From: Ornithinibacillus bavariensis
GTDB taxonomy: Bacteria > Bacillota > Bacilli > Bacillales > Amphibacillaceae
NCBI RefSeq assembly: GCF_050433565.1
Contig: NZ_JBNPWZ010000003.1
Coordinates: 248,001 to 312,000, forward strand
Length of the DNA stretch: 64,000 nucleotides
Direction of reading: 5' to 3'
Within the stretch, counting starts at the first letter, position 1; the number at the start of each line of letters is the position of its first letter. Made by a program: the position numbers and the translations under genes. Positions 1-8,696 of the stretch are shown here, in pieces. The notes under the pieces are model-generated. The model saw nothing but the letters and a program-made list of their open reading frames with translations. It was not told the DNA's origin and made no database searches.

Positions 1-301
1 CAACCGCTCCAGCCATCAATGCACCATAATAGCCTATGACAGCCTGTGGACTATTAGGTAACATGATAGCAACTCGGTCTCCCTTTACTACACCCAAGCC
101 TTGTAAATAATTTGCAAACTTCTTCGCAGACTGACACAGCTCCTCATAAGTTAATTCTTTTCCCATGAAATAAAGCGCTTTCTTTTCTTTGTACCTTAAT
201 GCAGTATCTTCTAAAAAATGATGTAATGGCTTCTCATCATAATGTAGAGAAGTCGGTATTTCCTTAGGATAATGCTGATGCCATCTTCTTTCTTCAACCA
301 T
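1..301 (-). CDS. lcfA: Long-chain fatty-acid-CoA ligase, N-terminal part only
   Basis: The first 100 residues of a protein starting MVEERRWHQHYPKEIP are seen; the rest lies beyond the window edge. The segment has the typical N-terminal layout of AMP-forming acyl-CoA synthetases (LHHFLEDTA, YEELCQSAKKFANYLQ, GVVKGDRVAIMLPNSPQ). The enzyme activates long-chain fatty acids to acyl-CoA with ATP at the start of beta-oxidation. A strong AAGGAGG ribosome-binding site precedes the ATG at 301. The neighbours yshE and mutS2 are the same as those of lcfA in B. subtilis, which supports the name. The AMP-binding motifs are not in the window, so the substrate is inferred from context. Confidence 0.85.
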   Translation of the reverse strand, partial: MVEERRWHQHYPKEIPTSLHYDEKPLHHFLEDTALRYKEKKALYFMGKELTYEELCQSAKKFANYLQGLGVVKGDRVAIMLPNSPQAVIGYYGALMAGAV

Positions 302-334
302 TAGAATACCTCCTTTTTAGTATACTTATATCCT

Positions 335-363
335 ATTATACCGACTTATTAATATTTTTTGAA
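335..363 (-). promoter_or_regulatory. Likely sigma-A promoter of lcfA
   Basis: On the minus strand TTCAAA (358-363) and TATAAT (335-340) are separated by 17 bases, a good vegetative promoter about 35 bases upstream of the lcfA start codon. I do not see a clear B. subtilis FadR palindrome here. Confidence 0.55.
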
Positions 364-405
364 TTCTTATTTTCCTTTATTGTTAAAATTATTTGATTTC
401 TCGCA

Positions 406-504
406 TTAAAATATACTGAAATCAATATCAAATGTAAGGTAGATAACACCTATTATTACGAAAACTACTGCTACACCAATACATATCTTTGCTAAAGTTT
501 CCAT
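406..504 (-). CDS. Possible 32-residue single-span membrane protein
   Basis: A 33-codon frame starts METLAKICIGVAVVFVIIG and continues as one hydrophobic helix followed by a short acidic end (FDIDFSIF). It begins 20 bases after the stop of the upstream DUF350 gene, on the same strand, with a plausible GAGGGAG ribosome-binding site six bases before the ATG. It ends before the lcfA promoter, so it would be the last gene of the mutS2-yshE unit. Function unknown. The evidence is the ribosome-binding site, the membrane-like composition and the tight spacing. It is short enough to be chance. Confidence 0.45.
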   Translation of the reverse strand: METLAKICIGVAVVFVIIGVIYLTFDIDFSIF

Positions 505-524
505 CTGACTCTCCCTCACATAAA

Positions 525-932
525 TTAGATGATACTTGCCCCAATTATAAACGATAAACCAATTGAAATTATCATAGAAATTAGTCCAACAGCTTTATTT
601 CCTTTACCAATCTCTTCATCAATTTTCATTGTTGGTGTCAAAAACTCAAAGATAAAATACCCTAATAAAAGTAGTACAAACCCTACCGTTCCCCATGCAA
701 TACTAATTAATAACGTATCATTATGTTCAATAGAGTAACGGAATATGGTAGCAATCCCAAATATTTTCCCACCAGTGGCCATTGCTACCGCAAGATTTCC
801 TTTTCTAATCTCTTCCCAGTTTTTATAAGAAGTAACTAATTCAAAAATAGCTAAAAAAACTATTGTGCATAGAATAACAACACTGTATCGTGCTGCGGTA
901 TCTACTAGTACATTCTCCCAGAATCCGTTCAT
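525..932 (-). CDS. yshE: DUF350 family membrane protein (YshE-like)
   Basis: 135 residues with about four hydrophobic segments (near residues 14-34, 47-65, 71-95, 113-135) separated by short charged loops such as YKNWEEIRKGN and KIDEEIGKGNKAVG. The repeated E-I-x-KGN-x-AV motif in the two halves is typical of DUF350 proteins. These are small inner-membrane proteins of unknown function. It lies just downstream of mutS2 and upstream of lcfA, as yshE does in B. subtilis. Only membrane localisation can be stated; transport or stress roles would be guesses. Confidence 0.85.
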   Translation of the reverse strand: MNGFWENVLVDTAARYSVVILCTIVFLAIFELVTSYKNWEEIRKGNLAVAMATGGKIFGIATIFRYSIEHNDTLLISIAWGTVGFVLLLLGYFIFEFLTPTMKIDEEIGKGNKAVGLISMIISIGLSFIIGASII

Positions 933-959
933 CTACGTACCCTCCCCTCTAATTCCAAG

Positions 960-3299
960 TTATCGAAATTCAACAACAGTCACACCACTTCCACCTTCTC
1001 CTGCATCACCAGGACGAGAGGAGGAAATACTTGGGTGCTTTTTCACATACTCCTGTACACCCTTCCGAAGTGCACCAGTACCTTTACCATGTATGATAAA
1101 TGCTTTCGGATATCCTGCCAATACAGCATCATCAATATATTTCTCCAATTTGAGTAAAGCATCTTCAAAACGTTCGCCACGCAAATCCAACTCTAATGGT
1201 ACATGATAGTTAGATCCTTTTACAGTTGTTAAAGGTTTTTCATAGGTCTTTTTAGGCTTGCCGACCAAATGTATGTCATTACGTTTTACCTTTACCTTCA
1301 TAATACCTACTTGCACTAAATATTCATTGTCATTAACCTTTTCTAGAACTGTACCATTTTGATTTACTGTTAATAGTTTAATTTCATCACCAGGTTGTAA
1401 TTCTGCTTTTGTTACATCCTGTTTTACTTCTTTAACTTGCTTAGTAGAAAGCTTAGGCTGTGCCTCTTCTAACATTTTTCTCGCTTCTATCCATTCATGC
1501 TCCTTCAGTTGGGCATCAGTCTTCATCTTACGAATTTCTCCGACAATGATTTCAGCTTCCTCACGTGCCTTATTTAAAGCTTTTTCTGCTTTTTCCTCTG
1601 CCTTCTTATATAATAATTCACGCTTACGCTCGAACTCCTGCCATTCCTCTTGAATTTGATTTCGGAGTTTTTCACTTTCTAATAAGATCCTATGCGCCTC
1701 TTCATATTCTCTTTCAGCCTGAAGCTTTGACGTCTCAAGGGAAGCAATCATGTTTTCTACACTCTTAGAATCAACTCCAATAAGGCTTTTTGCTCTTTCA
1801 ATAATTGTATCTTCTAGTCCAAGCCGTTTGGAAATTTCAAATGCATTACTTCTTCCCGGTACACCAATTAATAATCTGTAGGTTGGTTGAAGTGTTTCAA
1901 CATCGAATTCCATCGATGCATTAATCACGTTTTCCCGGTTATAGCCATATGCCTTTAATTCAGGATAGTGTGTTGTAGCAATGACACGAGCATTTCTAGA
2001 AATTACTTCATCTAATATTGACATTGCAAGCGCTGCACCCTCCTGTGGATCCGTTCCAGCACCTAATTCATCAAACAACACAAGCGTATGATCATCCACC
2101 TGCTTTAAAATATCAACAATATTCGTCATATGAGAGGAAAATGTACTCAAGTTTTGTTCAATCGACTGTTCATCACCAATATCAGCAAAGACATGCGTAA
2201 ACACTGCTAACTCACAACCATCCAGTGCAGGCACTTGTAGGCCAGATTGTGCCATAAGTATACACAGACCAACCATTTTTAAGGTTACTGTCTTTCCACC
2301 AGTATTAGGTCCCGTTATCACAATAGAGGTGAAATCTTTACCAATTTCAATATCATTTGCTACTACTTCATCTATTGCAATTAATGGATGACGAGCTTGC
2401 TGCATCTTAATATATCCTTGATCATTCATTTTTGGTCTTGATGCCTTCATCTCGCGACCTAGATTTGCTCTGGCAAACATATAATCAATTTTGGCTAATC
2501 GAATAACATTCTCCATTAAAAAAACCTCTTCAGCCGCAATACTTTGGCTAAGTTCCTTTAATATCCGATCAATTTCTTGTTTCTCCTTCGCATGCAATTC
2601 TTGTAATTGGTTATTTAGATCGACCACTGCCTTTGGTTCCATAAACAAGGTTTGACCGGATGCAGATTGATCATGTACAATTCCACCTACTGCTCCGCGA
2701 TACTCATGTTTAACTGGTAATACATAACGATCATTTCGAATCGTTATAATCGCATCAGACAGCATATTACTTTTCGTTCTTGTATAGCTTTCTAGCTTTT
2801 CTCGGACTCTGCTCTCATTTGTTCGAATCGACGAACGAATACCTCTTAGTTTTTCAGAAGCACTATCCATTACATTTCCGTGATCATCTATACAGCTTTT
2901 GATTTTCATTTCTAAATTGCGTAGGGCTGTAATTCCTTCAACCGTCTCTTTTAGAATAGGGACTTCCTCTTCAAGTCCCTCGATAAACTCTTTTGCCTGA
3001 CGTCCGCCATATATTGTGTTCGCTATATCGAGGCATTCTGAAGTACTTAATACCCCACCGATAACACTACGTTTAATACTTGCACGGATATCAGAAATTC
3101 CCCCTAATGGAACTTGTGCATTTAATCGCAATACATTTGCCGCTTCATCGGTTTCAGCTTGGAGCTGATTTACCTCTTCTATATTTGTGGATGGCTTCAA
3201 TCGGGCAGCAAGGTCTTTTCCCAAGCTAGTTGCTGCATGATTACTTAATCGCTCGATTATTTTTTTAAATTCTAACACTCGTAATATTCGCTCGTTCAT
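960..3299 (-). CDS. mutS2: MutS2 ATPase/endonuclease
   Basis: 779 residues, the usual MutS2 length. The order is an N-terminal core and clamp region, the MutS-type ATPase with Walker A (TGPNTGGKTVTLKMVG, about residue 330) and Walker B (LVLFDELGAGTDP), a long charged coiled coil (about 510-630), then a C-terminal Smr domain (LDLRGERFEDALLKLEKY, IIHGKGTGALRKGV). It lacks the mismatch-recognition domain of MutS1. In the family MutS2 suppresses homologous recombination, and in Bacillus it is linked to rescue of collided ribosomes through the Smr domain. The neighbouring genes polX and yshE match the B. subtilis order. Confidence 0.97.
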   Translation of the reverse strand: MNERILRVLEFKKIIERLSNHAATSLGKDLAARLKPSTNIEEVNQLQAETDEAANVLRLNAQVPLGGISDIRASIKRSVIGGVLSTSECLDIANTIYGGRQAKEFIEGLEEEVPILKETVEGITALRNLEMKIKSCIDDHGNVMDSASEKLRGIRSSIRTNESRVREKLESYTRTKSNMLSDAIITIRNDRYVLPVKHEYRGAVGGIVHDQSASGQTLFMEPKAVVDLNNQLQELHAKEKQEIDRILKELSQSIAAEEVFLMENVIRLAKIDYMFARANLGREMKASRPKMNDQGYIKMQQARHPLIAIDEVVANDIEIGKDFTSIVITGPNTGGKTVTLKMVGLCILMAQSGLQVPALDGCELAVFTHVFADIGDEQSIEQNLSTFSSHMTNIVDILKQVDDHTLVLFDELGAGTDPQEGAALAMSILDEVISRNARVIATTHYPELKAYGYNRENVINASMEFDVETLQPTYRLLIGVPGRSNAFEISKRLGLEDTIIERAKSLIGVDSKSVENMIASLETSKLQAEREYEEAHRILLESEKLRNQIQEEWQEFERKRELLYKKAEEKAEKALNKAREEAEIIVGEIRKMKTDAQLKEHEWIEARKMLEEAQPKLSTKQVKEVKQDVTKAELQPGDEIKLLTVNQNGTVLEKVNDNEYLVQVGIMKVKVKRNDIHLVGKPKKTYEKPLTTVKGSNYHVPLELDLRGERFEDALLKLEKYIDDAVLAGYPKAFIIHGKGTGALRKGVQEYVKKHPSISSSRPGDAGEGGSGVTVVEFR

Positions 3300-3336
3300 G
3301 TACTTGCTCCTTTAACCATGTTGTTTATTTTTCTAA

Positions 3337-5055
3337 TTACTTACTACGATTAAAATACGCTATAAGTTTCTCCTTTGTCCATGTATTTAGAATCGTTTCT
3401 TTTCGGAGCCATCCTTTTCTAGCTACTCCAATGCCATATTTCATATGCTCGAGCATTTGATAGCTATGTGCATCTGTATTAATCGCTATATTCACCCCTG
3501 CTTCTTGAGCTAGCTTAGCCCATTCAGCGGAAATATCAAATCGGTTCGGATTGGCGTTAATTTCTAATGCGGTATTAGTCTCTTTTGCTCGTTCAAGTAG
3601 TTTTTCCATATTTACCTTGTAACCAGGTCTTCTGCCGATTAATCGCCCGGTTGGATGGGCAATTAATGAAACATATGGATTTTCTAATGCTGTATACAAT
3701 CGTTTCATTATCTGCTCTTCTGTCTGACTAAAGCTAGAATGAATCGCCCCAATGACATAGTCCATTTCCTTAAGAAAATCATTTGAAAAATCAAGTGTAC
3801 CATCTGGAAGAATATCCATTTCTACACCAGCAAAAATATGGATATCCGAATATTTTTCATTTAATTTCATAATTTCTTCTCGCTGGCTACGAAGGCGATC
3901 CTCATCTAATCCATTGGCTACTCGTAAATGTTTAGAGTGATCAGTGATTGCGATATAGTCATAACCAATACTTCTTGCTTGATTAACCATTTCCTCCAGT
4001 GTCTGAGCACCGTCACTCCAAGTCGTATGCATATGCAAATCCCCACGGATATCATCTAATTCAACAAGTTTAATCTGTTCCCTAAAAGCACTTATTTCAC
4101 CATTATCTTCTCTAATTTCAGGCGGAATATAGTTTAGTCCAAAGTGCTGAAAAAAGTCCTTCTCCGATTGGAAAGTTAAGATCTCATTTGTTTCTTCCAC
4201 TTCAATTCCGTATTCATTAATTTTTTCACCGAGAGATTTAGCCAATTGTCTCATTGCAACATTATGGTCTTTAGAACCAGTAAAATGATGTAGAGTTGTT
4301 ACAAATTCATTGTCAGAGACCAGTCTAAAATCAACATTAATATCATAGACATCATCAATTGTAATAGATACCTTTGTATCACCATGAGCAATAATATCCT
4401 TAAGTCCAGGAATTTGGACGATGGCTGCTTTAACTTTTTCAACATGATCAGTGGAAATAATAAAATCCAAATCCTTAATAGTCTCCCTCATTCTTCTGAG
4501 AGAACCGGCTCTTGAAAAGCGAATGATTTCAGGTATTGTATGCAGGTATTCTTCTATGCGCTCAGCAAGCGGTAACATATTCGCAATAGGAATACGTTCT
4601 GGTCGCTTACCAACTTCTTGCAAAGCTACTAATATCTTTTCAGCAGATTTTTTTCCAAACCCTGCTAAGCTCTCCACTTGCCCTGATTCAATTGCCCTCC
4701 TTAAGCTATCTGCATCAACTACGTTCAGTTCTTGATATAGCTTCGCGAGCTTTTTACCACCTAGTCCAGGTACATTGAGTAATGGCACTAGTCCCTGTGG
4801 TACTTCTTTTTGAAGGTCTTTTAACGTTGCAGATTCTCCGTTCTGTACATACTCTAGTATTACCGTACTTGTTCCTTTCCCAATGCCTTTTATCGTTGTA
4901 AAATCCGCTATATCGGTTAAAGACCGTTCATCTCTTTCTAGTGCTTGAGCGGCTCTTCTGAACGCAGAAATTTTAAATGGATTCTCGCCTTTTAGTTCTA
5001 AATATATTGCTATTTTCTCTAATAATTTGATAACATCTTTTTTATTAACAGACAT
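3337..5055 (-). CDS. polX: DNA polymerase X family (PolX) with PHP exonuclease domain
   Basis: 572 residues. The N-terminal part holds helix-hairpin-helix DNA-binding segments (FTTIKGIGKGTS, VPGLGGKKLAKLY). A Pol beta-like palm follows with GSLRRMRETIKDLDF carrying the metal-binding D-x-D. The C-terminal PHP domain (from about residue 335) has DLHMHTTWSDG, ITDHSK, GVEMDI and NTDAHS metal ligands. Such proteins fill short gaps in base-excision repair and have 3'-5' exonuclease and AP-endonuclease activity from the PHP domain. It sits 37 bases upstream of mutS2 on the same strand, so a repair operon is likely. Confidence 0.96.
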   Translation of the reverse strand: MSVNKKDVIKLLEKIAIYLELKGENPFKISAFRRAAQALERDERSLTDIADFTTIKGIGKGTSTVILEYVQNGESATLKDLQKEVPQGLVPLLNVPGLGGKKLAKLYQELNVVDADSLRRAIESGQVESLAGFGKKSAEKILVALQEVGKRPERIPIANMLPLAERIEEYLHTIPEIIRFSRAGSLRRMRETIKDLDFIISTDHVEKVKAAIVQIPGLKDIIAHGDTKVSITIDDVYDINVDFRLVSDNEFVTTLHHFTGSKDHNVAMRQLAKSLGEKINEYGIEVEETNEILTFQSEKDFFQHFGLNYIPPEIREDNGEISAFREQIKLVELDDIRGDLHMHTTWSDGAQTLEEMVNQARSIGYDYIAITDHSKHLRVANGLDEDRLRSQREEIMKLNEKYSDIHIFAGVEMDILPDGTLDFSNDFLKEMDYVIGAIHSSFSQTEEQIMKRLYTALENPYVSLIAHPTGRLIGRRPGYKVNMEKLLERAKETNTALEINANPNRFDISAEWAKLAQEAGVNIAINTDAHSYQMLEHMKYGIGVARKGWLRKETILNTWTKEKLIAYFNRSK

Positions 5056-5067
5056 AACTTCATCACC

Positions 5068-5154
5068 TACTTAAAAATAATGGCTAATTCATATAGGATA
5101 TAGTCTAATTGTACAGAGCATACAATATTAATCCTAGTATTATGAATTAGCCAT
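5068..5154 (-). terminator. Long inverted repeat between yshB and polX, terminator-like
   Basis: Arms 5080-5093 (ATGGCTAATTCATA) and 5141-5154 are perfect complements and extend inward (AGGAT/ATCCT) into an imperfect stem of about 20 pairs around a 30-base loop. On the minus strand the stem is followed by ATTATTTTTAAG, so it could end yshB-zapA transcripts. The long AT-rich stem is also compatible with a small palindromic repeat element. Confidence 0.55.
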
Positions 5155-5158
5155 CTAA

Positions 5159-5713
5159 TTATAATTTTAACATTGTCACAATATGCGTAAACCATAAATC
5201 CTTTATTTTTTCCGAGAAATAAGGGGTGTTCTCGACAATAAATAATGCTACATTCGATTTATTAATCCATTCTTGTATAATATCAATAGGTGTCAATACG
5301 ACAATATAGAGCAAGACAAAAAGAATAAGATAAATCTCTATAAATCCTAGAATAGCTCCCGCAATCTTATTTATAGAATGCAAGATAGGTAAAGACGCAA
5401 TTACATCAATCATTGATGCAACAATCTGTAAGACTATTTTTACAGCAAAGAAAATTATAGCAAAAGCTATTGCATTATAGAAGGCATCCTCAATTGGAAG
5501 TGCTTGGAGGAAATTAGCCCAGAGGCTTTCATCCCCTAAATCTGGATACGGTATCCAAATTGCTAATTTCGTAGCAAGCTTATCATAATTAATTGCTGCT
5601 ACTATAAACGCAACAATAAAGCCAACAAGATGAACCGCTTGTAAAATTAGCCCCCTTTTTAGTCCCATTAAGGTCCCAAATAGTAGTAAAAGTATAAGTA
5701 TAAAATCAACCAT
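5159..5713 (-). CDS. yshB: CvpA family membrane protein (YshB-like)
   Basis: 184 residues with about four membrane spans: MVDFILILLLLFGTLMGLKRG at the N-terminus, AVHLVGFIVAFIVAAI, a third near FYNAIAFAIIFFAVKIVLQ and a fourth near GFIEIYLILFVLLYIVVL. The N-terminal D-x(n)-G-x-x-x-G-x-x-R-G pattern is typical of the colicin V production (CvpA) family. No biochemical role is firmly assigned. It follows zapA with a 7-base gap, which places it in a cell-division-linked operon as in B. subtilis. Confidence 0.88.
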   Translation of the reverse strand: MVDFILILLLLFGTLMGLKRGLILQAVHLVGFIVAFIVAAINYDKLATKLAIWIPYPDLGDESLWANFLQALPIEDAFYNAIAFAIIFFAVKIVLQIVASMIDVIASLPILHSINKIAGAILGFIEIYLILFVLLYIVVLTPIDIIQEWINKSNVALFIVENTPYFSEKIKDLWFTHIVTMLKL

Positions 5714-5720
5714 ATGTCTT

Positions 5721-5984
5721 TTATCCTCTTTCTCTCTTTATTGAACCTAGCATCGTTGCATAATCTTCCTTCAGTTTTAAATAATCATTCATCGCGTTTA
5801 TAGCGGTTAATACAGCGAGACTAGTAGTATCCAGCTGCGGATTCATCTCTTGAATCTCACGCATTTTTTGATCAACAAGACTAGCTACTAAACGAACATG
5901 GCTTGCATCTTCTTCTCCAACAATTTTATAGGATCTATTACGGATTTCAACGGTTACCCGTGTTTTATCGTGATTTTGGGTCAC
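5721..5984 (-). CDS. zapA: Cell division protein ZapA
   Basis: 87 residues. The N-terminal half (TRVTVEIRNRSYKIVG) matches the ZapA globular domain and the C-terminal half is a coiled coil (LTAINAMNDYLKLKEDY). ZapA binds FtsZ and promotes bundling of protofilaments in the Z-ring. The start is GTG at 5984 with GGGAGGGA six bases upstream. It is the first gene of the minus-strand group zapA-yshB-polX-mutS2 and is divergent from rnhC, as in B. subtilis. Confidence 0.93.
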   Translation of the reverse strand: MTQNHDKTRVTVEIRNRSYKIVGEEDASHVRLVASLVDQKMREIQEMNPQLDTTSLAVLTAINAMNDYLKLKEDYATMLGSIKRERG

Positions 5985-6164
5985 TATGTGTCCCTCCCAT
6001 TAATACTAGCATAACTACTTTTCTATTGACCTGTCATATTTTTTCTATATTTTATCTTAACATGAAGCCTAACAATTAGGAAACTGTTCCTTCACATTTT
6101 TTTACTTTTCTTTCTTACAAATACTTTGTTATAGTCTATATATCAAGAAAGGATGTCGGTTTTG

Positions 6165-7094
6165 ATGTCGCAAAACGTCTATACATTTACAATAGATAAA
6201 ATCGAAACGATGCAACATTATTATCATAAATATTTACAAGAAGCTCCTCAAGGGGCCATTTTCCGTGCAAAGACTGAGAATGCAGTTATTACTGCATATC
6301 GCTCTGGCAAAGTATTATTTCAAGGAAGGAACCCTGAGGTAGAGATTACGAAATGGGTAGGGGGATTAAATGAAGCGGAGCTTGTGAATAAAAAGGAACC
6401 CGTGTTATCTAGCTTCTCACCACCCAATTCCTTATTTTCAGCTTCCCATATTGGTTCCGATGAAGCTGGCACCGGAGACTATTTTGGTCCTATTACGGTG
6501 GCATGCACCTATGTAAAGAAGGAACAAATCCCATTTTTAAAAGAATTAGGAGTTAGAGATTCTAAAAATTTAACAGATAGTACGATAGTAAAAATCGCCT
6601 CGGAGTTGGCACAAATGCGTTTACCTTACTCCTTATTAATTTTACATAATCCGAAATACAATGCACTACAGCGAAAGGGCTGGTCACAAGGAAAGATGAA
6701 GGCAATGCTTCATCATCATGCCATTCAAAAATTATTAAAAAAGTTAGGAACTAGTGAGTATGAAGGAATTTTGATTGATCAATTTTGTGAACCGGGAATA
6801 TACCGGAAACATATTGCTTCAGAAAATGAAAGACTCTCAGAGAGTACCTATTTCATGACAAAAGCAGAGAGTTATTCCATAGCCGTTGCAGCAGGATCTA
6901 TTATTGCACGAGCAAGCTTTGTGAAGGAAATGGATAAATTATCAGAGCAAATTGGTTTTGAATTGAATAAAGGGGCATCGAAAAAGGTTGATCAAACAAT
7001 TGCACGAATTATCCGCGAAAAAGGTGAAGCTGTATTAGACAGCTGTGCTAAGGTACATTTTGCTAACACAGCTAAGGCAAGACAATATTTGTAA
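6165..7094 (+). CDS. rnhC: Ribonuclease HIII
   Basis: About 309 residues. The N-terminal TBP-like substrate-binding domain (residues 1-85) is followed by the RNase H catalytic domain with GSDEAGTGDYFGPITVA, which carries the first acidic residues, then DSKNLTD and ILIDQFCEPG. It cleaves RNA in RNA-DNA hybrids. I prefer the ATG at 6165 (MSQNVYTF) over the in-frame ATG at 6153, because the ribosome-binding site AAGAAAGG abuts 6153 and is well spaced for 6165. It is divergent from zapA. Confidence 0.95.
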   Translation: MSQNVYTFTIDKIETMQHYYHKYLQEAPQGAIFRAKTENAVITAYRSGKVLFQGRNPEVEITKWVGGLNEAELVNKKEPVLSSFSPPNSLFSASHIGSDEAGTGDYFGPITVACTYVKKEQIPFLKELGVRDSKNLTDSTIVKIASELAQMRLPYSLLILHNPKYNALQRKGWSQGKMKAMLHHHAIQKLLKKLGTSEYEGILIDQFCEPGIYRKHIASENERLSESTYFMTKAESYSIAVAAGSIIARASFVKEMDKLSEQIGFELNKGASKKVDQTIARIIREKGEAVLDSCAKVHFANTAKARQYL

Positions 7095-7122
7095 TTCATA
7101 AAAGCATATGACTTAATCTATT

Positions 7123-7163
7123 AAAGAATTGTCAATTGGAGTCTGGCTAATTGACAATTCTTT
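7123..7163. terminator. Convergent hairpin after rnhC
   Basis: A perfect 15-base inverted repeat, arms 7123-7137 (AAAGAATTGTCAATT) and 7149-7163, with an 11-base loop. A- and T-tracts at both ends would let it act in both directions between rnhC and the convergent acetyltransferase gene. Confidence 0.7.
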
Positions 7164-7224
7164 ATGACACTAAAATCAATAATTTTATTCTACTTAAAGT
7201 ACCTATTTTGCCTATTCTATCATT

Positions 7225-8094
7225 CTATAGAATCCTCTTTTTAAAAAAACACAACTCATCCTGAAGAGTAAATCCTACCTTTTGATACAATCGAATAGCA
7301 TTATCATTTTTCATATTCACGCAAAGGGTTATAGAGTCAATTGCTTCAAAGGTAAACAGCCATCTTATGGCACCTTTTAATAACTGTCCTCCAATTCCCA
7401 GGCCTCTCTTATCCTCAAGCACACCAAAAAATTCAATACTTGCATCACCGAATTCTGGCTCCGCTTCGACATAAATATAACCTATTAGTTCTTCATTTTC
7501 TTTTCTTATGAACACCTTTTTATACTCGTCTAATCGTTCAATAATTTGTCTTCCTGAGTAATACGTTCCTGGAAATGTCTTATCATGTAATTGTTCCATA
7601 GCATCATAAAATTTAGGTGTTAATTCTTCTAATGACGCCTCCTGAAGCAGATGACTATTTGAACGATCAAAAACTAAAATTGCCTCTTCACTTTCTTTGT
7701 TAAATTGATATTTCTGTGCAAATTCTAGTACATGCTTATTCCTTTTATTAGGGAATAAAGAAACTGAGCTTATATTTTTAGGTAGTATTTCAATCATTTT
7801 CTCCCACATTTCATCTACTGTATTCCAATGATTCGCCAAAGCAAAAGGTCCCCAAATTTCTGCATTCCCACTATCAATATCTGGATCAAATCCTAGTACT
7901 CCTACTAGCTTTCCTCCATCATAAGCAGTAATAAAGCTCGTATTATAAGGAATTTCTTCCTTTATGTATTGCTTTATCTCAGTACTATCCCTTCCACAAT
8001 AACCGATATGAAATGATTCCTTATTGTTCATTTCCGCTATAAAATTCGCTACAGCTTCCAGTTTATTTTCTTGCATGAATGATATTGTGGCCAT
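7225..8094 (-). CDS. GNAT family N-acetyltransferase, probably two GNAT halves
   Basis: 289 residues. The C-terminal half (about 150-289) is a typical GNAT fold with the acetyl-CoA loop DKRGLGIGGQLLKGAIRWL and the following NAIRLYQKVGF. The N-terminal half has a weaker GNAT-like layout (FITAYDGGKLVGVLGFDPD), suggesting a degenerate duplicated domain. The substrate cannot be told. It forms a minus-strand pair with the DUF6176-like gene, 23 bases apart. These two are not part of the B. subtilis order between rnhC and pheT, so they are accessory. Confidence 0.8.
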   Translation of the reverse strand: MATISFMQENKLEAVANFIAEMNNKESFHIGYCGRDSTEIKQYIKEEIPYNTSFITAYDGGKLVGVLGFDPDIDSGNAEIWGPFALANHWNTVDEMWEKMIEILPKNISSVSLFPNKRNKHVLEFAQKYQFNKESEEAILVFDRSNSHLLQEASLEELTPKFYDAMEQLHDKTFPGTYYSGRQIIERLDEYKKVFIRKENEELIGYIYVEAEPEFGDASIEFFGVLEDKRGLGIGGQLLKGAIRWLFTFEAIDSITLCVNMKNDNAIRLYQKVGFTLQDELCFFKKRIL

Positions 8095-8117
8095 ATTATT
8101 TCTCCTCTGTTTATTAT

Positions 8118-8462
8118 TTAATCCATAGCTTTTCTAACCTTCTCAGGTATCATAACAACCTCTGTATTTAAATCCACCGGTCTAAAGGTAGGATCAATGC
8201 ATTCATCCCAGAACTGTAAATGTTTTTTATCAATCCAGCTTTCCGACTCTTCTACAGCTTGTCCACCTTCTCCTTGAACAGAATACCAGTACAAATACGC
8301 TTCTCCATTCAGGGTTTCTCGGAAGATCGTTTCTACATACATTTTTTCATCTTCTAGTGTGAGTAGTACATCCTTCATATTATCATTTAGAAACTTCAAC
8401 CACTCATCGACTTTTTCAGATTTACCTTCTTTCACTTTAAACCGAGTTAATTCAACGTTCAT
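8118..8462 (-). CDS. Small DUF6176-like protein
   Basis: 114 residues, soluble and acidic, with no signal peptide. It begins MNVELTRFKVKEGKSEKVD and contains ETLNGEAYLYWYSVQGE and HLQFWDECID, which I associate with DUF6176 proteins (ferredoxin-like, dimeric alpha-beta barrel-type appearance). Function unknown. It is first in a two-gene unit with the downstream acetyltransferase. The family name is from memory. Confidence 0.6.
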   Translation of the reverse strand: MNVELTRFKVKEGKSEKVDEWLKFLNDNMKDVLLTLEDEKMYVETIFRETLNGEAYLYWYSVQGEGGQAVEESESWIDKKHLQFWDECIDPTFRPVDLNTEVVMIPEKVRKAMD

Positions 8463-8601
8463 TTTCCTGCCACCTTTTATCTAGTTTCTTGTTGTAAATA
8501 ATTACTTAGCTTTCTAATTTATACTATTCTATCATATTGTCTTAGAATATTTACTAATATTTTCAAACATATGATACTAGTCAATAAATATAAAATGGTC
8601 A

Positions 8602-8668
8602 CAAAAAAATACTCCCCTCCTAGCAACCAGATTTATACCTTTAATCTGCCTCTCTAAAAGGGGAGCAT
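8602..8668 (-). terminator. Terminator of the pheST operon
   Basis: On the minus strand, ATGCTCCCCT (8659-8668) pairs with AGGGGAGTAT (8609-8618), an inner hairpin CAGATT/AATCTG sits between, and a run of T follows. It lies about 30 bases after the pheT stop codon. Confidence 0.85.
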
Positions 8669-8696
8669 ACACCTTGAATATTAAATTATCATCAAC

